A DNA stretch of 64,000 bases. It comes from Pholiota molesta. Taxonomy: Eukaryota; Basidiomycota; Agaricomycetes; Agaricales; Strophariaceae. Position 1 is the first letter of the stretch, and every line of letters begins with the position of its first letter. The position numbers and the translations under genes are program-made. Shown piece after piece: positions 33,041 through 44,905 of the stretch. The notes beneath the pieces were generated by a model. The model made no database searches. It was not told where the DNA came from and saw nothing but the letters and a program-made list of their open reading frames with translations. The stretch is taken from contig JACGCK010000111.1 of the NCBI GenBank assembly GCA_014925825.1, positions 1-64,000 on the forward strand, written 5' to 3'.

Positions 33041-33698
33041 ATGTTCCCTGCTCCTCCAAACTTCTCAACGGCTGTGCACCCCCTTCCACCGTTCTCTTTT
33101 GGATCTTCAGCACCCTTCCCAAACGCGCCCAACGTCCCACAACAGTCGTTTCTTCCCCAGGATCCGCTGCATCAGAGAACCGCCGATCCCAACTCACCAG
33201 AGGTCTTCAAGAACAACGTGACCATGCTCCACCAGCAGGTTTTGGGGGTGCAAGCGTTTGCGCGAAGGGTTTTATCGTCAATGTATGTCCCTTCTTGCTT
33301 CGTCAATTGCTTTCATGCGAGCTCAACAACTTGATTCACAGACAAAACGCGTACCAGACGGGCAATTCACCAGCACACACCGAAGGTACGCTCTCGCTAT
33401 ACCGCTTACGTTTCCGATCTCACCTGCGTATGTCACAGCGGACATCGCGACGCTCAAGCAGATGCTCGCTCTCGTCCTCGACACCATGCGGCAGTCCGGT
33501 GTCGGTGCTCTACCCGTACTGCCGACTGTTGGAGGCAACCCCGCCGCTGTTCCGACCGAGGCGCAGCTCCTTGCCAGCACAACACAGAACCTTCGCGCGC
33601 TGTATGAAAAGCTTCAGAGGAGCCAGGAAAGCGCGGCTGTCTCTGCAAATTTGTTATCGATGGACCACCCGTCGGCTCGAACAGGAGCTCAGAAGTAG
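33041..33698 (+). CDS. Hypothetical protein, about 181 aa, three exons
   Basis: Exons 33041-33282, 33342-33385 and 33439-33698 join in frame through GT-AG introns of 59 and 53 nt. The start is MFPAPPNFSTAVHPLPPF. The N-terminal third is rich in Pro, Phe and Ser and looks disordered. From about residue 55 on there are helical, heptad-like stretches (VFKNNVTMLHQQVLGVQAF, ADIATLKQMLALVLDTM, LLASTTQNLRALYEKLQ), so a coiled-coil protein is likely. There is no signal peptide or membrane segment. I do not recognise the family. The consistent frame across two introns supports a real gene. Confidence 0.7.
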
Positions 33699-34275
33699 CT
33701 GTAGAGGGCCTCGATAAGGGCATTGACAGTTTCCCTCCCAGCATGCAATGCTCGTGGAGGTAATCAGGCCATTGATGAAAATTGCTCCATTGCGGAGTTG
33801 CAGCGTGCCAAGCAACTGCTTGTATGAGGCGTCGAGAGGTTACGAATCCGACCAGGTAGGGAGCCGCCACCTTCTTGTACTCACATTCACCTTTGTGGAA
33901 TAATTCGGGTCAGGACTCGCGCATAGCGGTTGAAGTAAATTCATGCATGCTACATGGCACGAATTGCAGAGAGATGGAAGCTAGGCTCGCTAGGGTTCAA
34001 AGAGGACGGGAGAAAGGTGAATTCCGTCTTGTCTACCGACCTGCTACGGTTACAAAGCTACACGGACCGTCTTTCTTTGACACTGTAATACAAAACATCA
34101 TAGCGGCCATCTTGTATTCCTTTTAAAGTTCAGATTCGATTCTGATTATAATAATTCAATGACTTGATCATCATCAGCGGTGTGGGAACCGACGAATGAT
34201 GGTTCGGTTCATCGACATCTTCATTTTCTGACTTCCACGACCGCATTCCGCACTACGTTTTTCCTCTGCTTCAAA
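33699..34275. repeat. Intergenic; part of the duplicated block around the F-box pair
   Basis: The stretch around GAGGCGTCGAGAGGTTACGA (33826) recurs near 36390, and GCATGCTACATGGCACGAATTGCAGAG (33945-33971) recurs in diverged form near 37125. The part at 34075-34130 (ACATCATAGCGGCCATCT) recurs at 39171-39190. No gene is seen. Confidence 0.55.
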
Positions 34276-36245
34276 ATGGCGAATGTCTTCCTCGATATAC
34301 CGCAAGAACTACGAATCCAGATTCTTTCCCACCTCGATGCCGTTTCTCTTTCACGTTGCGCAATGGTGAGGCAACTTCATCATTCCTTTAATTTCTAAGA
34401 TTTGGGGAAGCAACTGAATCTGTGGATTGTAGACTTGTACATCCGTCTACGCAACTCTCAAGGAATCGTCTCTCTTAATATATACTATTCAGCTGCACTT
34501 CGACGGTCTCAAGGATGTCGGGACGTCCAGTACCCACTCTGAGCGTATCGAGTCACTTCTGCGCCGCCGGCAAGCATGGTTGTCGCTCGACTGTACAACG
34601 TATACCACCTACAGTATGCAGCATATGTGCCGAGCATACGAGTTCGTCGGGGGCGTATTCGCCAACACGGATAGGCACCATCTTGAGATCGCATGGCTGC
34701 CGACGGCCAGCCATCCAGAGGGTCGTACGCTACAAAGATGTCTAGCCGAAATTTCGATTCGAGACTTCACGATGGACCCGGCGCAGGATATGATAGCATT
34801 ATTCGAGGAGGATTGGAGGTGAGTGCTATCATAATACCATGTTACCTTTTGAAGCAAACTTACAAGTATCTAGCCCATCGTCGCTGACTGACGCCCGCGC
34901 TTGTCGCATCCACCTTCGTACCATATCTACCGATATGGCCCATCCACTTGCAGCGCGTGGTGTTTTGCATTTCTCCGTCTTTCCCAAGGGTTCTTTCGCC
35001 AATGACATCTACAGTCTCTATATAGAAATCGCGAAAAACATCTTGGTCGTTGTGCTTCATTTAGATGCCACCTGGCACGCGATGCGAGTGTTAGTATGGG
35101 ATTGGACTACATCGGATCTCATAGTGGTAGGTCAAATTTCTTCTTCGTACCTTGAATGTATTTGACCAATCGCAAAGGATTCCTCTATTGCATTTGATTC
35201 ATTGCTCCTCCATCCGAGATTTGAGTTCGCAATTTTGAATTCCACATCCTGCCTTGTTACCTCTTCCTTCGGCTCCGGGTCGATTCGGCTGTATAAGCTT
35301 GCACACTTGATTAACGCGCCAGCAATTCACCTCGCTACACTTCATCTCCCACCCATCGCCCCTCACACCAAAGTCATCAGGGTCTGCACTGACGCCGGGC
35401 CAATCGAAGCGCAGCCACTGTCCCAGACGTCGCTCATGGGAAATGATGAGGACCGTTTGCATGTGTTCACAATGGTATACGACCACCCGCATATATTTGA
35501 TGCGAGCGCTGAAATGAACATGTTCGTTCATGAGCGCGTGTTTACAAAATATATCGCGCGCCAAATTTCCTCTCCCGAGGACCATCCACCTCTCAACATT
35601 CCATGGGAGGAGTGGGGCCCGCCAAACACGAGGATTATCTATCCTGCACGCGTCGACATAGATGGCTGGACAAGGTGACTATCTGAACCTCCTTTCAGCG
35701 ATGATTCAACGCGCTCACTCGCTTCCCTATACTCGTAGATATATTCATGGTCAACGTGTCGTTTTGCCGGCTCTAACTGACGGCGCAAACGGTAAACTCG
35801 AAGAGGTACCCAACTCTGTGGAAGTCCTCAACTTCTCCCTAGCAGCGGTGTTGTCCGCCAAAGGCGTTCTGATACCAACGTCTCCCCTGTTGCCCTCGTC
35901 TGCAAGGGACAAACCCGGGACTTTATCGTCATCAAGCACTATTTACGCTGGTGAAGTCCCTTTCTTAAGGAACGACGTGGAGACGCACCTTCCATATGTA
36001 TCCTATAAGCGGGACCTCAAGCAGACGCACGCGGAGTATATGATCCATGCAGATGGTATTGTCGGTGTAAATGTACGTTCACATTCTTCACTTCTCTGTT
36101 GTTCTGTTCAGAGAAGGCCGCGCTTGCCACTTGGCTTGTGGATCTCATTTCTCCATTTCTCGGTATTGTTTACAGTTCGTTGATTTCCGTGTTGTAGATG
36201 AAAGCCGACGGCCGTCTTGACTCACACATATACGCCATCTGCTGA
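34276..36245 (+). CDS. F-box protein, first copy of a duplicated pair
   Basis: Starts MANVFLDIPQELRIQILSHL, an F-box, with the first intron at the usual family position after SRCAM. Next exons give LLIYTIQLHFDGLKDVG, RRRQAWLSLDCTTYTTYSMQ, YEFVGGVFANTDRHHLEIAW, then after introns LEIAKN-like IEIAKNILVVVLHLDATWHA, a beta-rich middle part and YVSYKRDLKQTHAEYMIHAD, ending SHIYAIC. This is the agaricomycete F-box family with a beta-propeller-like C-terminal half. It should act as an SCF adaptor. The frame holds through at least six introns. It is about 80% similar by eye to the copy at 39387-41333. Confidence 0.78.
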
Positions 36246-37761
36246 CAGCCACGAACGCACCCCTTTCTTCTGCACGATAAGCCTCAGCAGCTAGTCATGG
36301 TTAGTATATTACTACTATGGTCGGCTCTCACCTCCTTCCTGTCAGACTGTAACTACCATCCTCGGCGAAGCCAATCAGATGCCGTTATGAAGCGTCGAGA
36401 GGCTTTATACATCCAGGTACGGGACGAGGACGGCGCGCCACCTTTGTAGACACTACTTTTTTAGTCGAAGACCACCAGTTGCAAATGTTAATGAATTGAA
36501 GTCGAGATTTGGAATGGTATGTGCGAGCTTGTTCCATCTAATTCCAAAACAATGAATAGAAATCGTGATTCTGGGTCAATTTCCCCACCACCCATGTTTG
36601 GGCGAATATAGTGGGATTAAAATTTGACAATAGGTGCCTCCACCTCCGTTCGAATGCTCTCAGCTGTCGCTGCTAGCTGGTCCATCGGTGGTTGTAATTT
36701 GCACGCCTGTCGAAAGGTTGGTGCTTATGCTATATTTAAAATCCTCGTCAACTGTGTGTACTCACACGTTCCGTAGATCCCCGCCACTGCCGCTAGGATA
36801 ATCCTAAATAAACTTACAATCTCGGGTGCCAGGCCCGTACACGCCGATGTGGGTCTGGGCGCTAGTGGCGGAGTGAGGACTTGGTACCGTCGGTGCCTGG
36901 TGAGTCGTCGCGGGCGTAGCAGCGCATGTGGGCGCCGCGGCGATGGATGAGAGGTAACGTCGGTGCCCTTGCATGGAACGGATGTCGCGAAAAGCTAACC
37001 ACCGTTCATCAGCTTTCCCTGCACGGGCTCGAAGTGAGACGATGGCGTACCGTAGGTCGCAATCTTCTCATGTTTTCCCTTGAATAATCCAAAATAGGAC
37101 TTGTCCATAGCGATTGAACTGGATTCACGCATGCCACAATCGCAGAGAGGTGGAAACCCGGCTAGGTATACCTTGCACACGCACATATGTATGTACGTCC
37201 TCACCAATTCTGCAACTAAGATGATACGTGAACATCGCAAAAAGGAACGACCCTTTTCTCAGGGAGGATGTGGGGCGCTTAGCGGGCTCTCCAGCAGTGG
37301 TCTGGAAGTTGTACATAGAAGACAATGTCGAACATTGGCACAATGACGGCAACGGCATCTATCGGGTATGAAGGGAGCCACCAGCTGGTGCTAGTTATTT
37401 TGGACCAACTCAAAGTTCAAACCTTAGGGATTCATCGAATATGGGCCACAACTCTCACCAAACTTACTGCTTCGCTATGATGCCGCAGTTCGGAGACCAC
37501 CCGAGTACTTCACCGTCGCCTTGTGAGACCTTGTCTGTCATAATCAGCCTAAGCGAAGTTAACTGGATGGTATCTCTTTTCTGATCCCAAGTTCCAACTT
37601 CTCAGCGCTATGAACATTATCAAACCACCAGTGAGTAACCGCATATTGTTCTCCGAAAGAAAACGTCTGTGATATCGAGTTGGATCCCAATTTCCTCTAT
37701 AAATGGACGTAGGTCTGTGTTGGAAGGGTACTCAAACTTGACTTACCCAGATACACTCGAA
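36246..37761. other. Intergenic region between F-box copy 1 and the dehydrogenase
   Basis: It contains diverged copies of the sequence found upstream of F-box copy 1 (36385-36450 and 37105-37170 resemble 33820-33885 and 33915-33985), so it is the left end of the duplicated block. No open frame here shows a recognisable family. Confidence 0.5.
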
Positions 37762-39019
37762 ATGACCTCTCAACTCGTCTGGCTTATCACCGGAACTTCG
37801 TATGTCGTTTACTCTCTTCATTTATGACGCAGTCCTGAAGCTTCTGCGACGCGAACCAAACAGATCTGGATTCGGAAGACAGCTTGCGCTCGAGGCGTTG
37901 AAGCGTGGCGAGAAGGTCATAGCGACCGGCCGCGCTCGCTCGATCGACAAGTTGAACGAGCTCAAGGCACAGGGGGCTGATATCCTCGAATTGGACGTGA
38001 CGTCCCCGTTGGAAACCCTGCATGAAGTAGCTAGAAAAGCGATCGCTATCCACGGAAGGATTGATGTGCTCGTGAATAACGCAGGTAAGCTTTCTTGTTT
38101 GCTATAATACGTGGAGTTACATTCAGACAATCCCACTAGGCTACATCCTCGTTGGCGCAATCGAAGAGAGCACGTACGCTTTCATGCCAAAATCCATCAT
38201 CTGCGCTTTCATTCATTCCCTTTATGTCATAGACCAGAGGAAACGTATGACCAGTTCAAGTCAGTAGGAATTATTTTCCGGATGAGTCTTATCTGATCTG
38301 CCCTCGTTTAGCACCAACGTGTTTGGGGGCATAAATGTTGCCAGGGCTTTCCTCCCATACATGCGGGAAAAGAAAACCGGCACTATCATTTGGATTGGCT
38401 CCATAGTTGGCTGGGGGTAGGTTTTTGTTCCTTCCAGACAACAAGCCAAGTCATATTGATCACCGGATTTTAGGTCAGCGCCGTTTGCTGGTCTCTACGG
38501 CGCCACAAAATGGGCGCTTAGAGGTATGTGCTACATGACGAGCGTCATTAACCAGATTAAATATTCATGCCATTCTCTAGGTATCTCTTCGACTCTCCAC
38601 GACGAGATTTCGCCCCTGGGGCTCCGAAGCATTTGTGTCGAGTTCGGCTACTTCCGCACCTCCTTCCTAGCACCAGACCAGCGTAAGCCAAAGGTGACGA
38701 GAATTTCCGATTATCAGGCAGCATCCGAACATCTGGAGGTCATTCTTCAAGGTACATTATGTCACGATATGGTATCCTTGCAGTGGACTAACGTATCTTG
38801 TTGATGATAGCGTACAATGGCAAGCAACCTGGAGACCCTCTCAAGGGTGTCAAGGCCATAGTCGATATTGTTCGAGCGGAAGATCAAGCTGCTGGGAAGG
38901 AATTCCCTCGTCAAGTCGTACTTGGTACTGACTGCTATAATGAAGCCAAGGGACAGACAGAGAAGATAGTTGCACGTTTGGAAGAATGGAAAGAGATTTC
39001 CTTCAGTACTGACTTCTAA
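37762..39019 (+). CDS. Short-chain dehydrogenase/reductase (SDR), classical type
   Basis: Starts MTSQLVWLITGTS. The first intron splits the cofactor motif, which reads TGTSSGFG after splicing. Then come LEALKRGEKVIATGRARSID (an Arg after the second strand suggests NADP), LELDVTSP, DVLVNNAG, FGGINVARAFLPYMREKK, IIWIGSIVGWG (catalytic Ser) and YGATKWALRG (catalytic Tyr and Lys). The C terminus is LGTDCYNEAKGQTEKIVARL. Length after splicing is about 280 residues with at least six short introns. The pattern fits fungal SDRs of the NAD(P)-binding Rossmann fold with unknown substrate (retinol/steroid dehydrogenase-like by general pattern). It lies between the two F-box copies, in the same orientation. 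Confidence 0.82.
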
Positions 39020-39386
39020 AGTTCGGAGTATCTTCGACTTACGCGAAGTTGTAAATACTCGACAATTGCGCGATTGCTAGTCATGTAATGTTTTTTGGAA
39101 TCTGTCTTGTCTGCCTATCTGCTGCTTACAAAGTTACATAGATCGTCTTTTCTTTTGCTCTGTATTTCCACAACATCATAGCGGCCATCTATTCCATCTA
39201 AAATTTGAACTTGATTCCTATGAATATTAAAATATGACGGTCATCTACGGGTCATCATCGACATCAGCAGTGTGGGAAGCGATAAATGATGCGATGTCCA
39301 TTGATGATTGTGGGTCAGTTCCTCGACATCCTCAATTTCTGACTTCCACGACCACATTTCGGGCTATATTTCCCCTCTGCTTCAAA
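39020..39386. repeat. Upstream flank of F-box copy 2, duplicated from 34.07-34.27 kb
   Basis: The elements ACATCATAGCGGCCATCTATTCC and, before the start codon, TTCCTCGACATCCTCAATTTCTGACTTCC match the flank of F-box copy 1, so the duplication includes the promoter. Confidence 0.65.
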
Positions 39387-41333
39387 ATGGCGAATGTTTT
39401 CCTCAATATACCGCAAGAACTGCGAATTCAGATTCTTTCCCACCTGGATGCCGTTTCTCTTGCGCGTTGCGCAATGGTGAGGCAACATCATCATTCCTTT
39501 ATTTCTAAGATTTGGGGAAGCGACTGAATCTGTGGACTATAGACTTGTACATCCGTCTACGGAACTCTCAAGAACTCGTCTCTCTTGACATATACTACTC
39601 AGCTGCACTTCGACGGCCTCAAGGATGTCGGAACATCCAGTACCAACTCTGAGCTTCTCAAGTCACTTCTGCGCCGCCGGCAGGCATGGTTGTCGCTTGA
39701 CTGTACAACGTATACCACCTACAGTATGCAGCATATATGTCGAGCATACGAATTTGTCGGGGGCGTGCTCGCCAATTCGGATAGGCACAATCTTGAAATC
39801 GCATGGCTGCCAATGGCCAGCAACCCAGAAGGTCATACGCTGCAAAGATGTCTAGCTGGAATAAGTTCGGTTCGAGACTTCACGATGGACCCAACGCAGG
39901 ATATGATAGCATTTTTGGACGACAATGGGAGGTGAGCACTAGCATATTACCTTTGGAAGCAATCTCACAAGTATTCAGCCCACCGTCGCTGACTGACGCC
40001 CGCGCTTGTCGCATCCATATTCGTACCATATCTACCGACAGGGCCCATCCACTTGCACAACAGGATGTTTTGCATTTTACTATCGATCACGAGCGTTCTG
40101 CCGCCAATGATATTTGGAATGTCTATCTAGAAATCGCGAAAAACATCTTGGTCGTTGTGCTTCATTTAGATGCTACCTGGCACGCAATGCAATTGTTGGT
40201 ATGGGATTGGACTACATCGGATCTCATAGTGGTAGGTCAAATTTCTTCTTCATACCTTGAATGTATTTGACCAATCGCAAAGGATTCCTCTATTGCATTC
40301 GATTCATTGCTCCCTCATCCGAGTTTTGAATTCGCAATCTTGAATTCCACATCCTGCTTTGTCACGTCTGCGTCCGACTCCGGATCGATTCGATTGTATA
40401 AACTTGTACGCCTGATCAACGCCCCAGCAATCCACCTTGCTACACTCCGTTTCCCACCAACTGCTCGTGGCACCGGAGTCATCAGGGTCTGCACCTATGC
40501 CGGGCCAATCGAAGCTCAACCACTGTCTCAAACGCCGTTCATGGTAAATGATGAGGATCGTTTGCATGTGCTCACGGTGGTATATGGCCACCCGAATATA
40601 ACGAGCTCCAAAATGAATTTTTTCGTTCACCAACGCGTATTTACAAAATATATTTCGCGCCAAATTTCGTCCCCTGAGGACTATCTACCTCTCGACATTC
40701 CATGGGAACAATGGGGCCCGCCGAACACGAAGATTATCTACCCCGCACGCACTGAGATAGATAACTGGTCAAGGTGACTATCCGAACCTTCTTTCGGCGA
40801 TGATTCAATGTGCTCACTAGCTTCTCTATATTTTGAGATATATTCATGGCCAACGTGTCGTCTTTCCAAAGCACGTTAACGGCGCGAACGGTGGACTCGA
40901 AGAGGTATCTAACACAATAGAAGTCCTTGACTTCTCCCTTTCGGCCGTGTTTTCTGCCAAAGGCATTGCAATACCAATGTCCCCCTCATCGCCCTCATTT
41001 TCACAGAGCAACTCTGGGATTTTACTGCCATCAAGCACTGTTCACACTGGTGAAATCTCAATCTTTGAGGATGACGTGGAGACGCACCTTCCGTGTGTAT
41101 CCTATCAGTGGGACCTCAAGCAGACATACCCGGCGTATATGATCCATGCAAACGGTGTTGTCGGTGTAGATGTACGTTCACATTCTTATTCACTCTGTTA
41201 TTCTGTTCTGAGAAAGCCTCGGTTGATTCACGGATTTCATTGCTCAGTTTATCGTTATCGTTTGCGTTCGTTGACCTCCGTTTTGTAGATGAAAGAAGAC
41301 GGCAGTCTTATTTCACATATATTCGCCATCTGA
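39387..41333 (+). CDS. F-box protein, second copy of the duplicated pair
   Basis: Same exon plan as 34276-36245: MANVFLNIPQELRIQILSHL, LHFDGLKDVGTSSTNSEL, RRRQAWLSLDCTTYTTYSMQ, IEIAKN-like EIAKNILVVVLHLDATWHA, VETHLPCVSYQWDLKQTY, ending SHIFAI. Differences include a short insertion (GISSVRDFTM against EISIRDFTM), a two-residue loss near SSKMNFFVH, and a stop one codon earlier. No frame break was found, so both copies may be expressed. Predicted role as for copy 1. Confidence 0.78.
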
Positions 41334-41559
41334 ATACTGACAGCCCCGAATGCAACCCCCTTCGTATGGCACAGTAAGCCTCCGCAGCGAGAAAACAAGA
41401 AATTTCTGCCGTCTACATAGTCTTCGTGAGTCCCATTCCTGTCTCCGCTCGTATTGAATCGCCTGCTGATTGAGTCCTAGGAATATGGCTTGGCCGCGTT
41501 CTCATAAGCTCGGATATTCATGAATACTAGTGTTCGAATGACAATCTCAGGATCAGCAT
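41334..41559. other. Intergenic, nothing recognised
   Basis: Short stretch between F-box copy 2 and the array relic. No motif or gene is seen. Confidence 0.3.
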
Positions 41560-41895
41560 CCTGTACGGACCTGCGCGCGTGGAGCGATGCGCTGAGTGCA
41601 CAGGCGGCGACGGCTGCGCCTACAAGCGAGGAGAAGAGGGCGCAGAGTCAGAGTCGGCGGAAGAGCGTATAGCTGCTTGTGGGCGTGCTTGTGCCTGCGT
41701 GTGGGGAATGCTGGGCGCGTATGCTAGGCTGGTGGGTTCTGCGCGTTGGCTCAAAGTGTTTTGTTATGATCCTACGCTGCCGTGTCAAATATAAAAATAC
41801 AACTCCACTTTACCGTGCTATGTGTGAGTCTCTACAGATACATGGTGGCTAAAGTCATCCCGTGCTTTGCCAGGTCACTTCGCCTGCTGGTTAGT
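41560..41895 (+). pseudogene. Relic of the HET-array junction (PAK-like fragment plus HET gene 3' end)
   Basis: The segment 41568-41745 (GACCTGCGCGCGTGGAGCGA, then AGTCGGCGGAAGAGCG) matches the PH-like fragment at 27233-27350. Then 41755-41785 (TGTTATGATCCTACGCTGCC) matches the segment that follows it in the array. Then 41830-41885 (ATACATGGTGGCTAAAGTCA, then TCCCGTGCTTTGCCAGG) matches the last codons of the HET genes on the minus strand. The order is that of the array with a large internal deletion. It lies about 11 kb from the nearest array copy. Confidence 0.75.
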
Positions 41896-42016
41896 TCTTG
41901 AAATCAATGTTACGAGCAACTTGAGTCTTCGTCTGTGCCTAAATACGGGCATGATCTCGGGAGCAATTGTGGACCTAATTTAGCTCAAAGTTATATCAGG
42001 TTTACTCTTGACCATC

Positions 42017-43719
42017 ATGCTGGTTCGACCTCTTCGTCGACTTCTAGGACGGCCCCTCGCTGTATCCTACTTCCACACTACAGCAACATCCTGGGCTTCG
42101 AGGAAGGTTATTCAAAAGTTCAAGCTCGCTGACATTGGGGAGGGAATCACGGAGTGCGAGGTCGTGAAGTGGTGCGTGCGATGTTCCGGCCGGACCATTC
42201 ACAGTCGTTGACCTCAACGATGAAGGACTGTGAAAGCAAAGGATACTGTACAGGCTTTCGATCCTCTGTGCGAGGTTCAGAGTGATAAGGCCAGTGTCGA
42301 GATTACTAGCCCTTTCGATGGGGTCGTCACCGAACTCCTGGTCAAGGAAGGCGAGATCGCGAAGGTCGGTAGCGGATTGTGCCTGATTGAAGTCGATGAG
42401 GAAGGGCTAGAAGATGCAAATCCTGCTGTGGTTGAACCTGTTGCGCCTCCTAAGCCTCGAGAGGAACCTCAAGCGAAGGCACCGGTCGAACCGACGACGT
42501 CCTTTGAGAGCGCTTCACCAGACGGAGCTTCCCCGACGCGTCGCTTACATCCCCTCGATCCCAACAACTCAATGGGTTCCAACATTTCCAACGCTAACAA
42601 TGTCTTTGCTGCTCCCTCCGTCAGGCATTTCGCACGTCAAAAGGGTATTGACTTGGGCTTGCTAGCTCCGGGTAGTGGGAAAGGCGGGCGAATAGAGAAG
42701 CGAGATGTCGAGGCGGCCTTGACAAACGGACCGCGCGACTCCACCACAGAAAGTATTTCTCCTCGGGACCTGGCCCAGGATGTTGTGGTAGAACTCGGAA
42801 GGACGCGTTATGGGATGTGGAAGGCGATGACGAAGGTTCGGATTTACATTTGCCGCAAATTTGCCGTCTCTCTAGCGCGCTGATGTCACTCCATAGAGCC
42901 TCGAAATTCCTCACTTTGGGTGAGTGGGTTATTCAGGAATATAGAGCGCAACTAACTACCCGTGAACACAGATATTCAACGACATTAGATATCACCGCGC
43001 TACACGACATTCTCCCCTCCCTGAACGCTCATATACCACGCCATTATCTCCCCGAATCATCCAGACCACCACTGCCGCAATCCGTCAACCCCTCATCCTT
43101 ATACCCCGCACCTTCGCTCAATATTCCTGAAACTCAACAATATACCAAGCTAACATACCTTCCCATCCTCCTCAAAACACTCTCGAAAGCCATGCTCGAA
43201 TGGCCCATCTTCCGGAGCTCCATCACGCTCTCGCCCAACTCCTCCAAGCCCGCGCTCACGATCCGGCCCACCGCCGACATCAGCATCGCGCTATCCACAC
43301 CAACAGGCCTCTACACGCCCACCCTCCAGCGCGCCGACACGCACTCCATCTATGCTCTCTCTGGCCAGCTCAAGCACCTCGCGCATCTCGGCCGCCAGAC
43401 GCCCTGCGCGTTGACGCCGGCGGAGATGCCCAAGCGCGGCGGCACGGTCACCGTGTCCAACGTCGGCGCGGTAGGCGCGGGCGACTTCGCCGCGCCCGTG
43501 CTCGTCCCCGGCGGGGGCGTAGCGATCGTCGCGCTCGGGCGCGCGAAATGGGTGTGGGATGTGGATAGGGGCGATGGGAAGGGCGAGCGGAGGCTCAAGA
43601 TGGGGGTGAGTTGGAGTGGGGACCATCGGGTGGTGGAAGGGGCGGAGCTGGCGGCGTTTGTGGAGTGCTGGCGGGCGTATGTCGAGGCGCCGGAAAGGCT
43701 CATTGGGGAGAGTGTGTGA
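42017..43719 (+). CDS. Lipoamide acyltransferase (E2) of branched-chain 2-oxoacid dehydrogenase, mitochondrial
   Basis: Starts MLVRPLRRLLGRPL, an Arg-rich mitochondrial presequence without acidic residues. Then comes the lipoyl domain (residues ~35-115) with the lipoylated Lys in VQSDKASVEITSPF. A Pro/Glu-rich linker follows, then an E3-binding domain (VFAAPSVRHFARQKGIDLG, SGKGGRIEKRDVEAAL) and the acyltransferase domain (LEIPHFG, ISIALSTPTGLYTP, GTVTVSNVGAVGAGDFA, VSWSGDHRVVEGAEL). Introns after VVKW, MTK and HFG splice in frame. It transfers acyl groups from oxidised branched-chain oxoacids to CoA and is the core of the complex. The catalytic His is present, but the residue three after the usual Arg is Glu (HRVVEG) where the E2 family mostly has Asp. 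Length is about 500 residues, normal. Confidence 0.9.
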
Positions 43720-43949
43720 GCTGCCTCGTGTTGTGCCGATGAATTGATATGTTGTATAACTATCTTTATCTTTTTCAATGACTAATGAATACATACTCAC
43801 CGTGGACGAAACTTGAGCGCGAAGCATAGTTTGAATTTATGCCACAGAACAAGGGTCTCAGAACTGCTTACAGTATCAAACCGCCAATATGTTCAAATTG
43901 TAATTAATAAGAAGGACTTCTTTCAATCTGCAGATGATATCCTGGGCCA

Positions 43950-44367
43950 ATTGGTCTCGACAAGCTGCGCGTATGAATCCCCAGTCTGGTTCCAAGCAAC
44001 GGGACCAGAAGCAGAGCGACTACGTCATATCTCGGGCCCAATGTTGTTAAGCGCCCACTACTTCGCGTATTCCTCTGGATGCCCCTGTCATCAATGACCG
44101 AGGAGATTAACCTAGATTAACATGGTTTTGATAGCACATAAGCTATTAAAACATCAAGGCGATTTTTTCTCTGCTCAAGCGTGGCAGGAATATGTTGTTG
44201 AGGAACACCCGGCAACCATTAATGTCACCACCAGGCCACGGTCCAGGCAACAAGCGCCTAGCATCTCGTTGGAACAACCGCTCGTCGACCCTGTCCCACG
44301 CTTGAAAGGGGCCAGTGGATTGTGCATTGTCGATGCATCTATCAATGTCATTGGCGCATTCATGTAA
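43950..44367 (+). pseudogene. GMC oxidoreductase C-terminal remnant
   Basis: Pieces in the plus strand resemble the last third of a GMC flavoprotein: PLDAPVIND (about 44071-44097), VLIAHKLLKHQGDFFSAQAW (44125-44184), and VDPVPRLKGASGLCIVDASI (44287-44346), which corresponds to the VDP-L-V-G--GLR-VDAS motif next to the flavin. The pieces are in more than one frame with stops between, and the catalytic His region is not recognisable. This is a decayed gene. An aryl-alcohol oxidase or similar is possible but cannot be told. Confidence 0.6.
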
Positions 44368-44905
44368 ATGTATGATTTATTGTTTTCAATGGCCAACAAT
44401 AATCGCAGGCCACATACAAACAACTGGTCTATGTTATCGCTGAGTGAGCTGCTGAATTGTTTAAGGCGATTGAGTTATCCTGATATAGATGATACCTGTC
44501 GAGTAAATGAAATAAGATTTTCGCCACCCGCGGTCGGGCCTTGCGATCTGCTAGTCAGGACGGCCAAGTAAAGCGCCAAAGCTCCTTGCACAGTACGTAC
44601 CGATTAGCACAATGCCTTTGGACTCTTCCTTTTTTCCTTCTTCTGGAATTTGTGTCAAGCCGCTTGTCGACAAGCTGATTTCTGCGGAGCTAAAATTACT
44701 ATATTTGTCCAGTGGCCAAAAGCACACGCGCTTTGCTGGCGCTTTGTGGCTCTTCGCTTTTGCTATGCCACCCAGAAAATTGGACAATAGAAATCGAGCG
44801 CATCCATCTATAAATGAGGGCATTTTTTCAACGTACTTTCTAAAATTCACCCGTTGCTGTCCCCTCTCCTCAGCGCAGCTAACAGCTAACAGCATCCCAA
44901 CTAGT
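44368..44905. other. Intergenic, upstream of the 44.9-kb gene
   Basis: A long frame runs in from 44612, but the strong start is the ATG at 44906, directly after an ACTAGT-rich stretch. A TATA-like CTATAAATGAG lies at about 44809. No other gene is seen. Confidence 0.35.

Noticed and set aside
42817..43719. A separate gene starting at about 42.8 kb downstream of the lipoyl-domain frame
   Set aside because: It is the acyltransferase part of the same E2 gene; the two frames join through short introns after MTK and HFG.
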